From Gymnothorax reevesii (Eukaryota; Chordata; Actinopteri; Anguilliformes; Muraenidae), in the NCBI GenBank assembly GCA_029721435.1, contig CM056577.1, forward strand, positions 28,537,719 through 28,601,718: DNA of 64,000 nt, read 5' to 3'. The first letter of the stretch is position 1; each line of letters starts with the position of its first letter. Of this stretch, positions 35,625 through 47,158 are shown piece after piece. The notes under the pieces are model-generated. The model was not told the origin of the DNA. It saw only the letters and a list, made by a program, of their open reading frames with translations, and searched no databases. The position numbers were made by a program, and so were the translations under genes.

Positions 35625-36240
35625 GGGAGGAGGGAGGGGGTGAGGTCAGCTCGTTTGAACCAATCAGAGGGCAGGGCACAGGCTGCCCCGCCTCATCTAA
35701 ACCAATCGGCCCCATAAGATGTGGTCTGCACTGCTCCGCTGAGGGGGGAGGGTGGGAGTGAGGTCAGCTTGCCTCAGCCAATGGAAAGGCAGGATACTGG
35801 CTGCGCTGACTAAATTACACCAATCGGTGCCATCCCCTCTCTACAAGGTGCGGCCTGAACTGATTGGCTGAGGATCTGCGGCCAGATTGTCTAAGGCAAT
35901 CCAAAGGCAGGGCACAGCCTTCCCCATCTGATCTACAGCAATCAGCCACACCTGCAATCCGACTAGGCGTGACCAGCATTGATACGCTGAGGGGCGTCGA
36001 GTCAGCTTGTCTGAGCCAATCAGGGGGCAGCACACAGGCTCTTCCCTCTTCCAAATAAAAACCAATAAGCTTCATCAGGACTCAGACTATGTGGCCAACA
36101 GTGATTGGCTGAGAGGCGAGGAGTAGGTTCACCTGTACCAATCAGAGGGCAGTAGACAACTTCCTCTGAAAAATTCAGCTATCAGGCCCATGTGCACTCG
36201 GAGGGGGTGCGTCCTGTGCTGATTGACAATAGTGGCAAAT
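35625..36240. repeat. About 119-bp minisatellite, five diverged copies with CCAAT motifs
   Basis: Begins right after the stop of the 35-kb ORF. The marker CCAATCAGAGGGCAG or a variant occurs at about 35660, 35778, 35896, 36016 and 36138, spacing 118-122 bp. Each unit also carries a GATTGGCTGAG-type inverted CCAAT box and a GGTCAGCTTG-type segment. The copies differ at many positions, so the array is old. Confidence 0.8.
36054..36059 (+). terminator. Candidate poly(A) signal for the 35-kb ORF
   Basis: AATAAA about 430 bases after the stop, inside the fourth minisatellite unit. Plausible but unproven. Confidence 0.4.
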
Positions 36241-36544
36241 GACAAAGGCCATTTCTCAAAATGCGTTTTTCTCTGTACTTCTGTTCTTGTTAACTTGAGA
36301 AACATCATCCCTACGTGTCTCAAGACCACGTACTGTCTCAATTCAAAGTTTGCACCTCGACGAGAACGGTTACCAGTCCCGGAAGTGTTCTTTACATGCC
36401 CATTTTTCCGAGGATGCATTGAATGGCAACTTGTGTGAACTTGATGGCACTCATATCCCAGAATTCTTTTCGGCATCCCAGAAGGAGCAGGACGCCCCTA
36501 AGAACGACCTGAGAAGGCCTCTCTCACAGAGGGCCAAGGTTGTG

Positions 36545-36635
36545 TTTCCCAAAAGCATAATAGCCAATTACATTATCAACTTATGTAGTCAAATTATGTA
36601 AGTTAGCATCTGTGATTTCAGGAAATGCACCCAGG
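36545..36635. mobile_element. Decayed copy of the TTTCCCAAAAGC MITE
   Basis: The left end TGTTTCCCAAAAGCATAA and the right part GCATCTGTGATTTCAGGAAATGCACC match the element at 2684-2792, including the TTAGCATCTGTG segment. Confidence 0.55.
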
Positions 36636-36644
36636 ATCAGAAAA

Positions 36645-36815
36645 AGCTGCTTTCACACCGGACGCGAAACAAATTTTTCGCGCGACAGACTTCCAGTCAA
36701 CGTCAATGCAAAGACGCGGATACACGCGAAACGCGTATATTCGTGCCTTTGTATTGACTTTGAATGTAATCTGTCGTGCGAAAAATTTGTTTTGTGTCCA
36801 ATGTGGAAGCGGCTT
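36645..36815. mobile_element. 171-bp palindromic MITE
   Basis: The left arm AGCTGCTTTCACACCGGACG, continuing CGAAACAAATTTTTCGC, is inverted in the right arm ending GTCCAATGTGGAAGCGGCTT. The arms pair for roughly 40 bp with few mismatches. Non-coding; family not assigned. Confidence 0.7.
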
Positions 36816-38772
36816 AAGTCTTTAACATCGTAAGGCGTTGTAAATATGCAAATATTTTGGGAGTAGAGAAACTCCGCAACAGCTGGCAGAACGTAGCCAA
36901 GCTAAGCACCATAACTAGCTTACTCTCACAGACCCCTCTTCCCCCACAGATAACATTACTAGGTGGAAAAAAAAGGATAATGACGTGATGGCGGAGGAAG
37001 TCGCAGCTTACTGGCTGGCGTATTGTGAAATGCCAACGAGAACGCATCGTCTCAAACCGTCGACAGTGTTCTGAGTGCTCGTAGCCTTGGAAGTGCACTC
37101 CTAGAATGACTAGCGAGAACGTTCTTAGCATTCTTGGTATTGAGAAACTGCCAAAGGCTCAACTGCACCGACCAATGAACAGGCTTTTCTTCTGCTTGTG
37201 GTTTTCCTCAATTAGAGAGCCAGGATAGATGAGAGGATAAGCCCCTGATTATGACTTTTCCCAGAGGGATTTCGGTTAAATTAAAACAGGACTTGTGGTT
37301 AGCTGTGGTTCATAGAAGCTCAAAATGATGGCCTCGCCTCTATGGAAACTGCAATAACATGACACCGGTGTCTGGCAGTGAAATTTGGATCCCATACACT
37401 AGCTAGAGCCTATTTAAGAAGGCAGTCGATTGGCTCATTACTCTCACTGTAGAGATGTGTCTCGGGTTATCATATGGACTGCGACAACTGAGGCTGTATT
37501 CCCAGGTGAGGTAATGTGCTCTTGGTGCTATTGGTGGCAGGACTGTTGAGATAAGGAGGATGGGATAACAATTAAATAACAGTCATCAAGTAAGAGCAAA
37601 TGGAAGCTAACCAATGCCCTCATGGCCGGGAGACAGACCCAGCAATGCAAAAGGGCCAAAAGGTTAAAGAACACATACAGATATTAACTCAAAGATCACT
37701 GGACGTAGACACTCCCTTCATCCCAAATAACAGGCTAATGAGTTCTAAAACACAGAGACAACACCCCCATAAGGGTGTCTAAAAACTGAATTCAGACAGG
37801 CAAAATCAGTGTCAAAATACGTCCCAAATCACAAGCCAATCAGTTTAAATGCACAGACAGTAATTCTATAATGAACTGGATTACGGATTGGCCATATCCC
37901 ACAATTCCAGGACATGAATATTCTGACCAATAAGGGCAGGGTACAGATGGCAGTGATGGCAGCGAGACAGATGTCGAGACCAACATGGCGGCGGTGGAGC
38001 AGGGACCTGAGGAGCGGCGCTTGAATTACAGGACTATAAACACATCCCACGCACTCCCCCGTCTCCCCGGCTGGAGAAATAGCACTGTAACGGTCTGCTG
38101 TAGACGGTTATTGAGCCTGAAATCACAGTCCCGACAGCTCGGCGAGCTCAGCACTGATGAAGCGGGGAAATAAATCAGGCTAAAGGGGGATGCAAGGCCT
38201 ACAGAAAAACTTTTCATCTACATTCAGAATGAAAAACAAATCTGCTTTACCGTTTGACAAATGCTTTTGGGGGAGGTAACAAATATTGTGAGTATGTGTG
38301 TAATTCAATGGCGGCAGGGAAAAAAGTATTGGATAAAAAAAAAAAAAGAGCATGTAAATGTACCCAAAAAAAAATGTTTGTCACCCCTGCTTCTTGTGTC
38401 CAATTCTGTTTCCTATCAACCCGTGGTCTGTCTGAATAGATTCATGTAGCTGAACTGGAGTGTACAGAGAGACTGGGAATAAAACTGTACGGAGCAGTTG
38501 AATGGTCTTCTTCAAAAGAGCATCTGCAGCACATTTCTATCGCTTCATCACTGAGTAAACATCGGAGAAACAGGTGCGATTCAGCTGCGTGGAAAAACAC
38601 TTGAATGCCAGGACGAAGCGAGAGAGATGGAGAGAGAGAGAGAAAGTCGACTGTCAGGAGTCATGCAGGCAAGAGAGACAAATGTTTGTGCACATCGCAG
38701 CTGCACAACAATTCTGTACAACACGCCGTTAAGAACAGTAAACATTCTCCGTGACGTCGGCATAAGACTCAC
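36816..38772. other. Large tmx3 intron, nothing recognised
   Basis: Short frames only. No exon or intact element seen. Confidence 0.4.
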
Positions 38773-38839
38773 CGTCGTACAGGAAATAGGCTCCATCTTT
38801 GAACACGGCCACGGTGGGGATCTCTTGCAAGGTCACAGC
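38773..38839 (-). CDS. tmx3: tmx3 exon, second thioredoxin-like region
   Basis: A 67-bp exon reading AVTLQEIPTVAVFKDGAYFL then YD, with one base left over. It matches human YVTLKEMPAVLVFKDETYFVYD; the IPTV segment is the cis-proline position of this fold. Acceptor TTCCTAG, donor GTGAGT. It is separated by about 11.3 kb from the next exon, in an intron that contains the antisense ORF at 35 kb. Confidence 0.95.
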
Positions 38840-39395
38840 CTAGGAATAGACAAAGCACACATTTGTGCAGGGATCAATCGCCTGCCTGAAGCTTTAAAAA
38901 ACAAAAAAGATGCACCAAGACAGAGGTTTCAGGTCAGGGTCCTCTCCCCGGGCAATAATTCAACAGGTCAGGCGAGAGAAAGCCGTCTGACCCGAAATGT
39001 GAAGATAATATGACATGTACTCAAACAAAATGTGTTTCAAGGAAGTCGCTGCGGACATAGAACCAAACACATTGCATGATAAATTCTAATAGCATTATGG
39101 CTACTTCATTTCACTTCCCCCAACTTAACAGTAATAATACTGATGGGAATTTAAAAATGCAAATCACTTTCTGAACTTACACTGACAATGAAATAGGTAA
39201 GTTCCAGCTAATAAGGTGCCTAAACCAATATTTAAAAGCTTGAAAACAGTCAGCGGACAAACGGATATGCATCGCCGAACAAACACTTCCGCCATGCAGG
39301 CCAGCCGCTAAACACCTGTTCACATGACGCACTATTTAACGCATCATTAATTTCGTAGGTTGAGTCATTGTGTATCAAGATATGATGGATTTTAA

Positions 39396-39482
39396 CCCTT
39401 TGTTGCCAAATCGTTACTATAGTAAACAAACCCACCCTTTATGCTCAATAGGCAAAGAGGAAATGAGCCGTGCAACAAAGGG
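39396..39482. mobile_element. 87-bp piggyBac-like MITE
   Basis: CCCTTTGTTGC at the left and GCAACAAAGGG at the right, a perfect 11-bp inverted repeat, flanked by TTAA at 39392-39395 and 39483-39486. Confidence 0.7.
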
Positions 39483-39630
39483 TTAAAAAAAAAAAAAACC
39501 CAACACCTGGCAGATGTACTCTCTCTCTCTCTCTCTCTCTCACAATGGGGACACTGGCAGCATTCTTGGGGCCCACAAACAGATTCCACTTGGGGCCCAA
39601 CCACCGCAGGCCAGCCCATCACTATATTAA

Positions 39631-39834
39631 CCCTCAGTATGCGGAAATAAATTATTAAAAAATATAAATTTAATTATCTTGCACTGTTGAAAACCTATCA
39701 TGCGGCAAGTTATTTAAAAAAGCTCCCTTGTGGGAGCACTTTAGAACGAGTCGCCACATGATAGGTTTTCAACAGCTTAGATTTTGATATTTTCCATCTT
39801 TGAGCAACAATAGCTGCATTTAGCGCTCTAAGGG
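39631..39834. mobile_element. 204-bp piggyBac-like MITE with an internal stem
   Basis: Starts CCCTCAGTATGC, ends GCGCTCTAAGGG, with TTAA at 39627-39630 and 39835-39838. Inside, GTTGAAAACCTATCATG (39686-39702) is perfectly inverted at 39757-39773, and between them GCTCCCTTGTGGGAGC forms a second hairpin. A shorter, decayed relative lies at 58407-58554. Confidence 0.7.
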
Positions 39835-41520
39835 TTAACAGCACGGTTTTATAGCCCATGTCAGTCCAGGCCTTTGGAATCTACACAACTTCACCAAGAA
39901 TGTCCCCATCGCAAACGCCAAAAAGAGGGGGGGGAACCCGAAATGATCAGTTCACTCAGTAACCAGCTCAGAGGTATCCTATGACACATGACATGAAATT
40001 TATTAGCCCGTTTCCCCACAGAACGAGAACATATGAAATTTAAATTAAATTGGAGGTTCACACACGCATTGTGCCGAGCTGTCTGTGTTTGACTTGAGCC
40101 AGGGAGTATTAAAATGAAATCGGAGACTTATTTGTCTGGGAGCAGAATAAAGTTTCGCACCTCAGCGGGGCTCGTGGAAGAGCCCGTGTTATGAGGGGGA
40201 TCACATTCAGTCCGGGAATTATTAGATAAGATGAAAGGGGCTCAAAAATGAGAATTACTCAGCCTCCCGAGAGAGAGAGAGTATATACCAATGGCAGCAA
40301 GCATATATCCTCAAATGAAATGTGCGATACCAAAAAATTATGTTAGAACAGAAATTTATGCTCACAAGTTAAATGCAGATGTACAACAAATTTTGCAGAC
40401 GTTCGGAAATGACCAGTAGACGTTTCCAGATATTACGACCCTAACTGCGTTCAAATAAGAGGACCTTTACTGTTTGACTCATACTCATTCCACGGAATAC
40501 TTTCATAAAAATTGTCGCGTTTGTATGGAATGCTTTTCCCAAAAATTACACAATTTAAAGTATTAAAGTACAGGTGGCCCATGACTGAGATCGTAAGCCG
40601 ATTTCATGTTGTCATCGGACTGCGAATGGTCATCCACGCCGCTGGTACTGGCTTACCGTAGATAATGGTTGAATTCCCTGCGCCATTGGCAGCGGCTTGT
40701 TAAATGAGTTTATTTCCAATAACTTGGCTTACCTGAACAGTGGGTGGATAAAATCCTGTGTTAGAAGCCCCTGAAACGGCTCTAACTTTGAAATCTCTAA
40801 CGGACAGATGAAAAAAAAACCAAGACAGGTCATGCCAATCAATCTGAACGATAATTAGCAGCACGTGTCCGTTAGAAGAGGAGTAAGTTGCAGCGCTGCC
40901 AGGTAAGTCTCCCAAACAAGAGCAGTTACCAAACGGGCCAAAGTCAACCTCCGGAAAAAAACAATTCCAAAACAGTCACGAGGACAATACTTCAACTTCA
41001 ACTTTATTATGATCCCAGAGGGCAACTGTTCCGCAGGCCAAATACAACAACACAACTCCATAAAGGACACTAATGGCACAAAGAATTATCCACAGATCAA
41101 ACCTCAGACAGCACTAAAATCACAGCACAAAAAACCCCACACAGTCGAGGGTAAAGAGCATTGGGAAACTGCATGGCGGCAAAGTGCTTTTAGTTAGCAG
41201 ATTAATAGCAGTTGTAATAAATGAATATTTATACGTTTGCTTTGATCCTCAACACCTTGAATCGGGTACCAGAGAGGAGGGTCTGGAATTCCGAATGCAG
41301 TGGGTGATTGTTATCAAGGAGTATACCATGGGCTTTCTGCAGAGCTTGGGTTTGGAATATTCCGGACAGTGCAGCCAGACTCCCTCCTACCACCTTGCAA
41401 AACCGCCAGCAGTAATTTGCAAATCTTTTTTTTTTTTTTTGTGTGCAAATACAAGGACAAAAAAAAAGTCTTGTTTTAACTCATCAACTTTGTTGAAAAT
41501 GGTAGCCATTTCAAAATGTG
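39835..41520. other. tmx3 intron, nothing recognised
   Basis: A CT microsatellite precedes at 39518-39541. No exon or mobile element identified in this stretch. Confidence 0.4.
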
Positions 41521-41524
41521 ATGT

Positions 41525-42560
41525 CTCAAACACGTTCCAGTGAAGTTGGGACAGGTGCATGTTCACCACCGTGCAACATCGCTTCTCCCGTCAGTGTCTT
41601 GTCATCGATGCTTTTTAATATATTTCTTGATGATCTCATGAAACTTTTAGCGAATTCTAGCGATGGCCTCAAGACTCCACAACAAGATGTACAATTCTAG
41701 TGCCTATGCCGACGAAGTCTCTTTATTTTGTGCCACCGTCCCTGGTCCCCAGAGACTTAGATATATTTGTAGCTTACTCTGGTAAATGGAAATTTTCATT
41801 CGGTAAAAAGAAAACAAGTTGTATGATGATCGGTAAATGTAAATATAGGTCTCAACCTACATGGAATCTTGGAGGTGAACCGATCAGTAATGTCCCATAT
41901 CTGACCATGCTGGGTAGCACCTTTAGTAACGACATGAAGAGCACTAAGCATGTCGACAGAATTTCATGCTGTCGTCGTGCTATCTTCAGTTATTCGTCAC
42001 TTGGTATGCGCCACCCTGGTCTCTCAACAAAATGCAAGACCATCCTGTGGAAATCAGTCGGTGTGCAGTCATTGACATTCGGTTTAGAATGTCAGCCTAT
42101 AAACTGTATTGAAAATTGAAAATTGGAAAGCACTCAGGGTTCTATTGTTAAAGGTGCTAATGGGATCGGTAAAAGGTCTCATCACAGCAAACTATAATCG
42201 GCACTTGACTTGAAGTTTGGGGATGTAATAGAAAGAAATTTAATCTCATTGTATCATCGAATATTTACTGTTGAATCCCCGGCTTGTGAACTCGGCCTTT
42301 CCCTATTGTCTAAATATCTGACATCGGGGCATATGGTAAAGGGCCCGCTTCTTGATAGAGTTTTAAATCGCGGTTTGTCGGTGGTTGACATTGCAGTGGG
42401 GAATAGATGCCAAACTCGAGCAGCGGTTCGTGGTTGTCGTGATGGTGTTGACGGGGTAGTCGATTCGCTTCGAGACCCGCTCCACCGCGACAACTATAAC
42501 TCGCCTGGCTCCTTGCCTCCTCGCCTTGTTCAAATGTTGCTTTATCCTAGTTGATTATTA
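41525..42560 (+). pseudogene. Non-LTR retrotransposon reverse transcriptase remnant
   Basis: Plus strand, several frames. SSMLFNIFLDDLMKLL (about 41610) resembles the LSPxLFNIYxDDL motif of reverse transcriptases. It is followed by AYADEVSLFCATVPG at about 41700, the position of the catalytic YADD, here YADE. Later KKTSCMMIG, LGSTFSNDMKSTKHVDR and RHPGLSTKCKTILWKSVGVQ fit the thumb and connection of a LINE-type protein. Stops and frameshifts throughout and the altered metal-binding aspartate mean it is inactive. No endonuclease part is visible, consistent with 5' truncation. Confidence 0.7.
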
Positions 42561-43262
42561 TGGTCAATGGGGTTTTATTCTTGGATTTTAGCCAGTGCTG
42601 CTGCTGCATTGTTTTATGATGTTTTAAACTTATGCGTATTCTCCTCTATGTTGCATCAATGTCCCCAAATTTGGGGTTTTTAATAAATATGTACAGTAAT
42701 CATTTTGGAAAGGAGCACAACAATCGCACGTATCGATGGTGGAATTTGATTCCGTTCGTGCCTGATATTAAACTTCAACTGGTCAACAGTCTGGGGTCTC
42801 TGTTGTCGAATTTTGAACTTTTTCATCTGCCACAAGTTTTAAATGGGAAGCAGGTCAGGGCTGCAGGCAATATCTGCACTCTGTGACCACAAAGCCGCAC
42901 AGTACCAATAAGTACAGAGAGTGGCTAGGTGTTCTCCAGCTGGAACAAACAGAGATGTCCCTTTAAAAGACTTCTGGAGGGCCCATGCAGACAGGTGGCC
43001 AGTGACTGGAAAAAAAATCAACAAAAACAGTCTTAGCAAAGTGTTGGGCCTCCCAAAAGCTGTCAGATCAGGTTCAGCTTGTTTTTGCAATGAGTCTACA
43101 GGTGTTAAGATTTACTGGAGCGATGGCGTGCCTTTCTTTCGAGAGATATTCCCTCATCTGGCGTTTAGATGATGGTGACAGAGTGCTGTGCAACACACTG
43201 TTCCAAAATCTCCCATCTGAGTTTAATAGCCATAAGATCTGGTGACTATAAAGGCAGTGACA

Positions 43263-43718
43263 TTTTTTAACCCTTATTTAACCAGGGAAGTCCCGTACAA
43301 AGAGTGGCTGAGATTTAAATCTCTTTTTCAAGGGAGCCCTGGGGGTTGAGGTGAGGAGGGAGAGGGCAAATTTGCACAGCCAATTAGATCAGGGGATGAT
43401 TAGGTGGCAGGTCGAAAGAGCCAGGTCGGGATTTTAGCCATGACACCGGGAACCCCCCACTCTTATCGGAGTATCATAACGTCTTTAATGAACACATTGA
43501 GTCAGGACCTCGGTTTAAGGTCTCATCCGAAAGACGGCGTCTCATTCAGTATAGCGTCCCCATCACTGCACTGGGGATTATTCTACCAGAGGGAAGATCG
43601 CAACCTACTGGCCCACCGACACCTCTTCCAGCAGCAGCTTGGTTTTCCCAGGTGGTCTCCCATCCAAGTACTAACACCACACCTGCTTAGCTTCAGCCAC
43701 GCGGCTGGAGCAGATTGA
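43263..43718 (-). mobile_element. 5S-rRNA-derived SINE (SINE3-like)
   Basis: On the minus strand the head reads GCTTAGCAGG-like 5S sequence: GCTAAGCAGGTGTGGTGTTA then GTACTTGGATGGGAGACCAC, the 3' half of 5S rRNA with its internal promoter region. The body has ACGCCGTCTTTCGGATGAGA and GAGGTCCTGACTC, familiar from fish elements, and the tail is CCCTGGTTAAATAAGGG. Not a functional 5S gene: only about half of 5S is present and it is fused to a SINE body. Confidence 0.75.
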
Positions 43719-43859
43719 ATAGTGGTATGGCTGCTGGCTCACATGCAAGGATAGATGAGAGGGCTCGTAGATTGTCGTCGTGGACTAGACCACTTCCATC
43801 ATGGTAGTAATGCTCCATCACAGGGTATAAATGTGATCAGACTCTGAATTTATTTGCCT

Positions 43860-44560
43860 TTTGGGGAGGACTGGACTCGAACCGCTACAGGAAAATGAGC
43901 AGAGTCACCTGCATTTTTTATGTTTGTCCACATATTTCTTCAGTTTCTTTCCCCTTTGATTCTGCATGTTGAGGCAAATCGCAACAGTACCCTTCTGCAT
44001 TGATTCTTCCCCCACAGACGATCAAGTTGCTTATATTAAGTGCACTTATGCAGCCCCAGACCATGACAGACACTGACTTTTGTACATGTTGTCAATAACA
44101 GTCAGGACAATCCTTCTCCTCTTTGGCCCTGAGAACATGACGCCCATCATTTCCAGAAACAATTACAAAGATAAACTTTTCAGACCGCAGCAGTTCTTTC
44201 CACATCCCCATCAGCCCATTTCAGACGAGCTTGAGCGCAGAGAAGTCGGCGGCGCCTCTGAATGGTGTTGATATATACTCCCCATTTGCAGAGTAGATTC
44301 TTAATTTGCATTTGATGATGACACAACAAACTGTTCACTGACACAGGTCTTTGGGATTATTTACGAGCCCAAGTGGTTATGTTCATTACAGAGGCTTTTT
44401 GGAAAGAGGCGAACTTCAAGACATCTTCCTAGTGAAGGATCATACCTTTTGTGACTGCTCATTTTATACCCAATTGAGTTACCTATTCACCCGTTTACCA
44501 GCAGAATGTTCCAAACAAGTGTTTTTTAAAAATTCCAAAACTTATTTAGTCCTTCAATTT
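43860..44560 (-). pseudogene. Tc1-like transposase relic
   Basis: On the minus strand, 44240 down to 44040 translates in pieces to VSGNDGRHVLRAKEEK and SVSVMVWGC, the Tc1 catalytic-domain signatures. Frames are broken. Upstream (44300-44560) the HTH region is too decayed to read with confidence. Confidence 0.6.
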
Positions 44561-46381
44561 TCCTGTCCCAATTGGAGGCATCAAATTCAGAATTCACATA
44601 TACTGTATTTAGCAACAAAAATCAATATTGGGGATAGGGTGAAACCATATTTTTTTCTCTTTGTGCCATTTTCAAACAAAAGTACGAAGAAGATAATATA
44701 AACATCACATAATTCTATTTTTATTTGCATTTTACAGACTGTAAAAATTATAAAAAGGCATTTTAAGATTTCTTGCAGCATCGACGTTATAGTAAGGGCT
44801 AAATTGCAGGAGCCTTTGTCGCAGAAATTATTGCAGGTGGCAAGTAGGACTATATCATAAATTATGACAAACGGCAATAAAACACAACAGCGAACAAATG
44901 ACTGACCGATACTTTGGATATTTGCGAATGAGCGCAGAACTGCAGCTCTAAAAATCACCACAGAATTCAGATATAAATCTATATCTACATAATCTATATC
45001 AGTCTCTACAAAAGAATTATGTTGTGAACTTTACAGAGCTTGAATTTATGGCAGTGCTATGATCTGACGCACTCACCCTGCCCTGAATTATTTAAGTACA
45101 CAAAAACATTTGTGGATCACAATAGAGGTAAACAAGTTTAACCAATTATAGTGAAAATACTGAAGCAAATTAGGTTTCCCATAGGACATTTCATTAAAAA
45201 TACATGACTGAAAAAACAGCTTCAGCAATTTCATCCAGTTAACCTGCAATAACAACACAGCACTGCACAAAAAAGTGCCACCATGTGGGATTTGGGACAT
45301 TTTCCCAAGCATAACAGACTGGATTAGCGGAGTCTCGCCCCACTGGGTAATCCTCGGCGCTAAGACGGTAAAGAGGCTCCATTTCTACCCAGCACTATGC
45401 CTGTCTCATACCTGACTCCCACACAAGGAGTCAAAGAAGGTCACAGCCAGGCCTCGAACTGCCAGAATACAGCCCTCTTCATAAGCATGACCCCAAACCG
45501 AGTAACGCCTTAGTCATCTGTTTACAAACACCCCCCTAAAAAGAGCTTGAAGAGTTCTGTTGCTATCCCAGAGGAGCAGGAGTTTAACAGGGGCTTCACC
45601 CAAAGGAAACATAACTGTGTACAGAGAGAGTACGGCCGGTGAGTGTTTGCACAGGGGCACAATTTTAGCCTTTCGTCAAAGCCCTCGCGCACAATTGATT
45701 TGATAATAATGAATATGTTAGATAAGGCAGTAACTGCCAGGTTTAATTTTGTGGGAATTTGTATCCATATTTGTGCAAACAATGATGAAATGACAGCCCT
45801 TATATAAACTATCGCTGTCCGCATACGTACGGAGTGCACTGTACAGCGCTTTTCATTTATCAAAGGGCTTTGAAGTGCGGGCGGCGAGGCGATTGCTTCC
45901 AACGAATGCAAATTCCGCGTTTAATTCTTTGAAAGCCCGCTGTAAAATTTGCTAGCAGGCAATCAAACAAGCCCCTTCTGAAATCCCTCCATTTTAAAAT
46001 ACGCAGCATGAGTCAGTGAGCACGTCGAACGCTCTTCTCCCATAACAAAGCCACAGCGAGCGGCGCTCAAAGCCTTCATCCCTTTATGGCGCGAAAACGC
46101 AGCCTTTTCAATAATTAGACTCGTCTACGTCGTCACTCTCTGCTTCCTCAAACTACAAACCGCTTAACCAAAAGAGAAAAAAGCTAAACCTGCAAACACT
46201 CTCCCACAGAGCTTCCTTTCCTCAAAAGATCAGAGGAAGAAGAGAGAGAGAGAAGTTAAGAGGATGGAGATGAAGCGGAGGGGGGTGGGCGTTATCTTTG
46301 TTTGAGGGAGCGTTAAGAATAGAGGAGTTTTTTTTCTCCCCCCATGAGAGACACAAGAACCCTCACGTGGTGCGGACTCAC
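44561..46381. other. tmx3 intron, weak SINE-like fragment only
   Basis: A stretch at 45335-45480 with GCCTCGAACTGCCAGAATAC may be a decayed reverse-oriented tRNA-like SINE. No exon seen. Confidence 0.35.
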
Positions 46382-46459
46382 CTTGGGCAGAATGTCCTCG
46401 GAGGCCATGAAGAAGTAGGTGTAGACGATCAGCTCGGAGGCCACCTCGATGTACTTTTC
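46382..46459 (-). CDS. tmx3: tmx3 exon, second thioredoxin-like region
   Basis: A 78-bp, 26-codon phase-0 exon reading EKYIEVASELIVYTYFFMAS then EDILPK. It matches human EKYIDAASELIVYTYFFSAS almost residue for residue. Acceptor CCGCAG, donor GTGAGT. There is no CxxC here; this part of TMX3 is redox-inactive in the family. Confidence 0.96.
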
Positions 46460-46729
46460 CTGCGGGGCGATAAGAACAGGAACTGCCTCAGCCAGAGGAC
46501 GCTAACTCTAACACAGATACCATCAGTCCCCGGGGAGACTGCCATTAAAAACACCTCTATCGGTTTGGGGAGGGCGGGGAAACATTCTCAGATTTATTAC
46601 AGGGAAAACGTTTGACTTCTTCCAGTACAAAACAAGTCGACATGGTCTACAACTTCCCCTGCCAATCGTGCGCTTCTCATTTTCGAACTCAATCAAGGCC
46701 TTTATGGTCTGAAGCTACACACCAAATTT

Positions 46730-46850
46730 GGTAACTGTATCTGTAGTAGTTTCTGAGTAAAGCTGTCCCCTTTATCTCGGACGGACGGACGCACGGACGG
46801 AGGTCAAACCTATATCCCCCTCCCACTTCGTGTTGGCGGGGGATAATAAA
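46730..46850. repeat. Fish repeat tail with GGACGGACG run
   Basis: CGGACGGACGGACGCACGGA followed by GGTCAAACCTATATCCCCCT and GTTGGCGGGGGATAATAA. This is the terminal segment of a repeat common in teleost introns. A related GGACGACGGACGCCAC piece is at 27238. Confidence 0.5.
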
Positions 46851-47158
46851 AGCTCATTACTCAACTTCAAATACACACAGGCATTTGTTATTGTGTAAGT
46901 TGCTAAGTAGAGGCAGCAAACTAAAAACTGAACTACAGGCGAAGGACTCCTTCAATTGGAGGTCTGTCCTGGTATAGACTAGTATGCACTCATTCGCGCA
47001 TACAAAAAACTTTAGAACGCATGGGCCATGGTTAACAATACTCAACCTTTCACTGTATATGGTTACGCATTTACATGCTAATGAAACAATCATGACAGAT
47101 AATTGAAAGCAATGGAAAACAGATGGGCCCTCTGCACTGAATGCCTTCAGTGTCATAC

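Noticed and set aside
43640..43710. 5S rRNA gene
   Set aside because: Only the 3' half of 5S is recognisable and it is joined to a SINE body.
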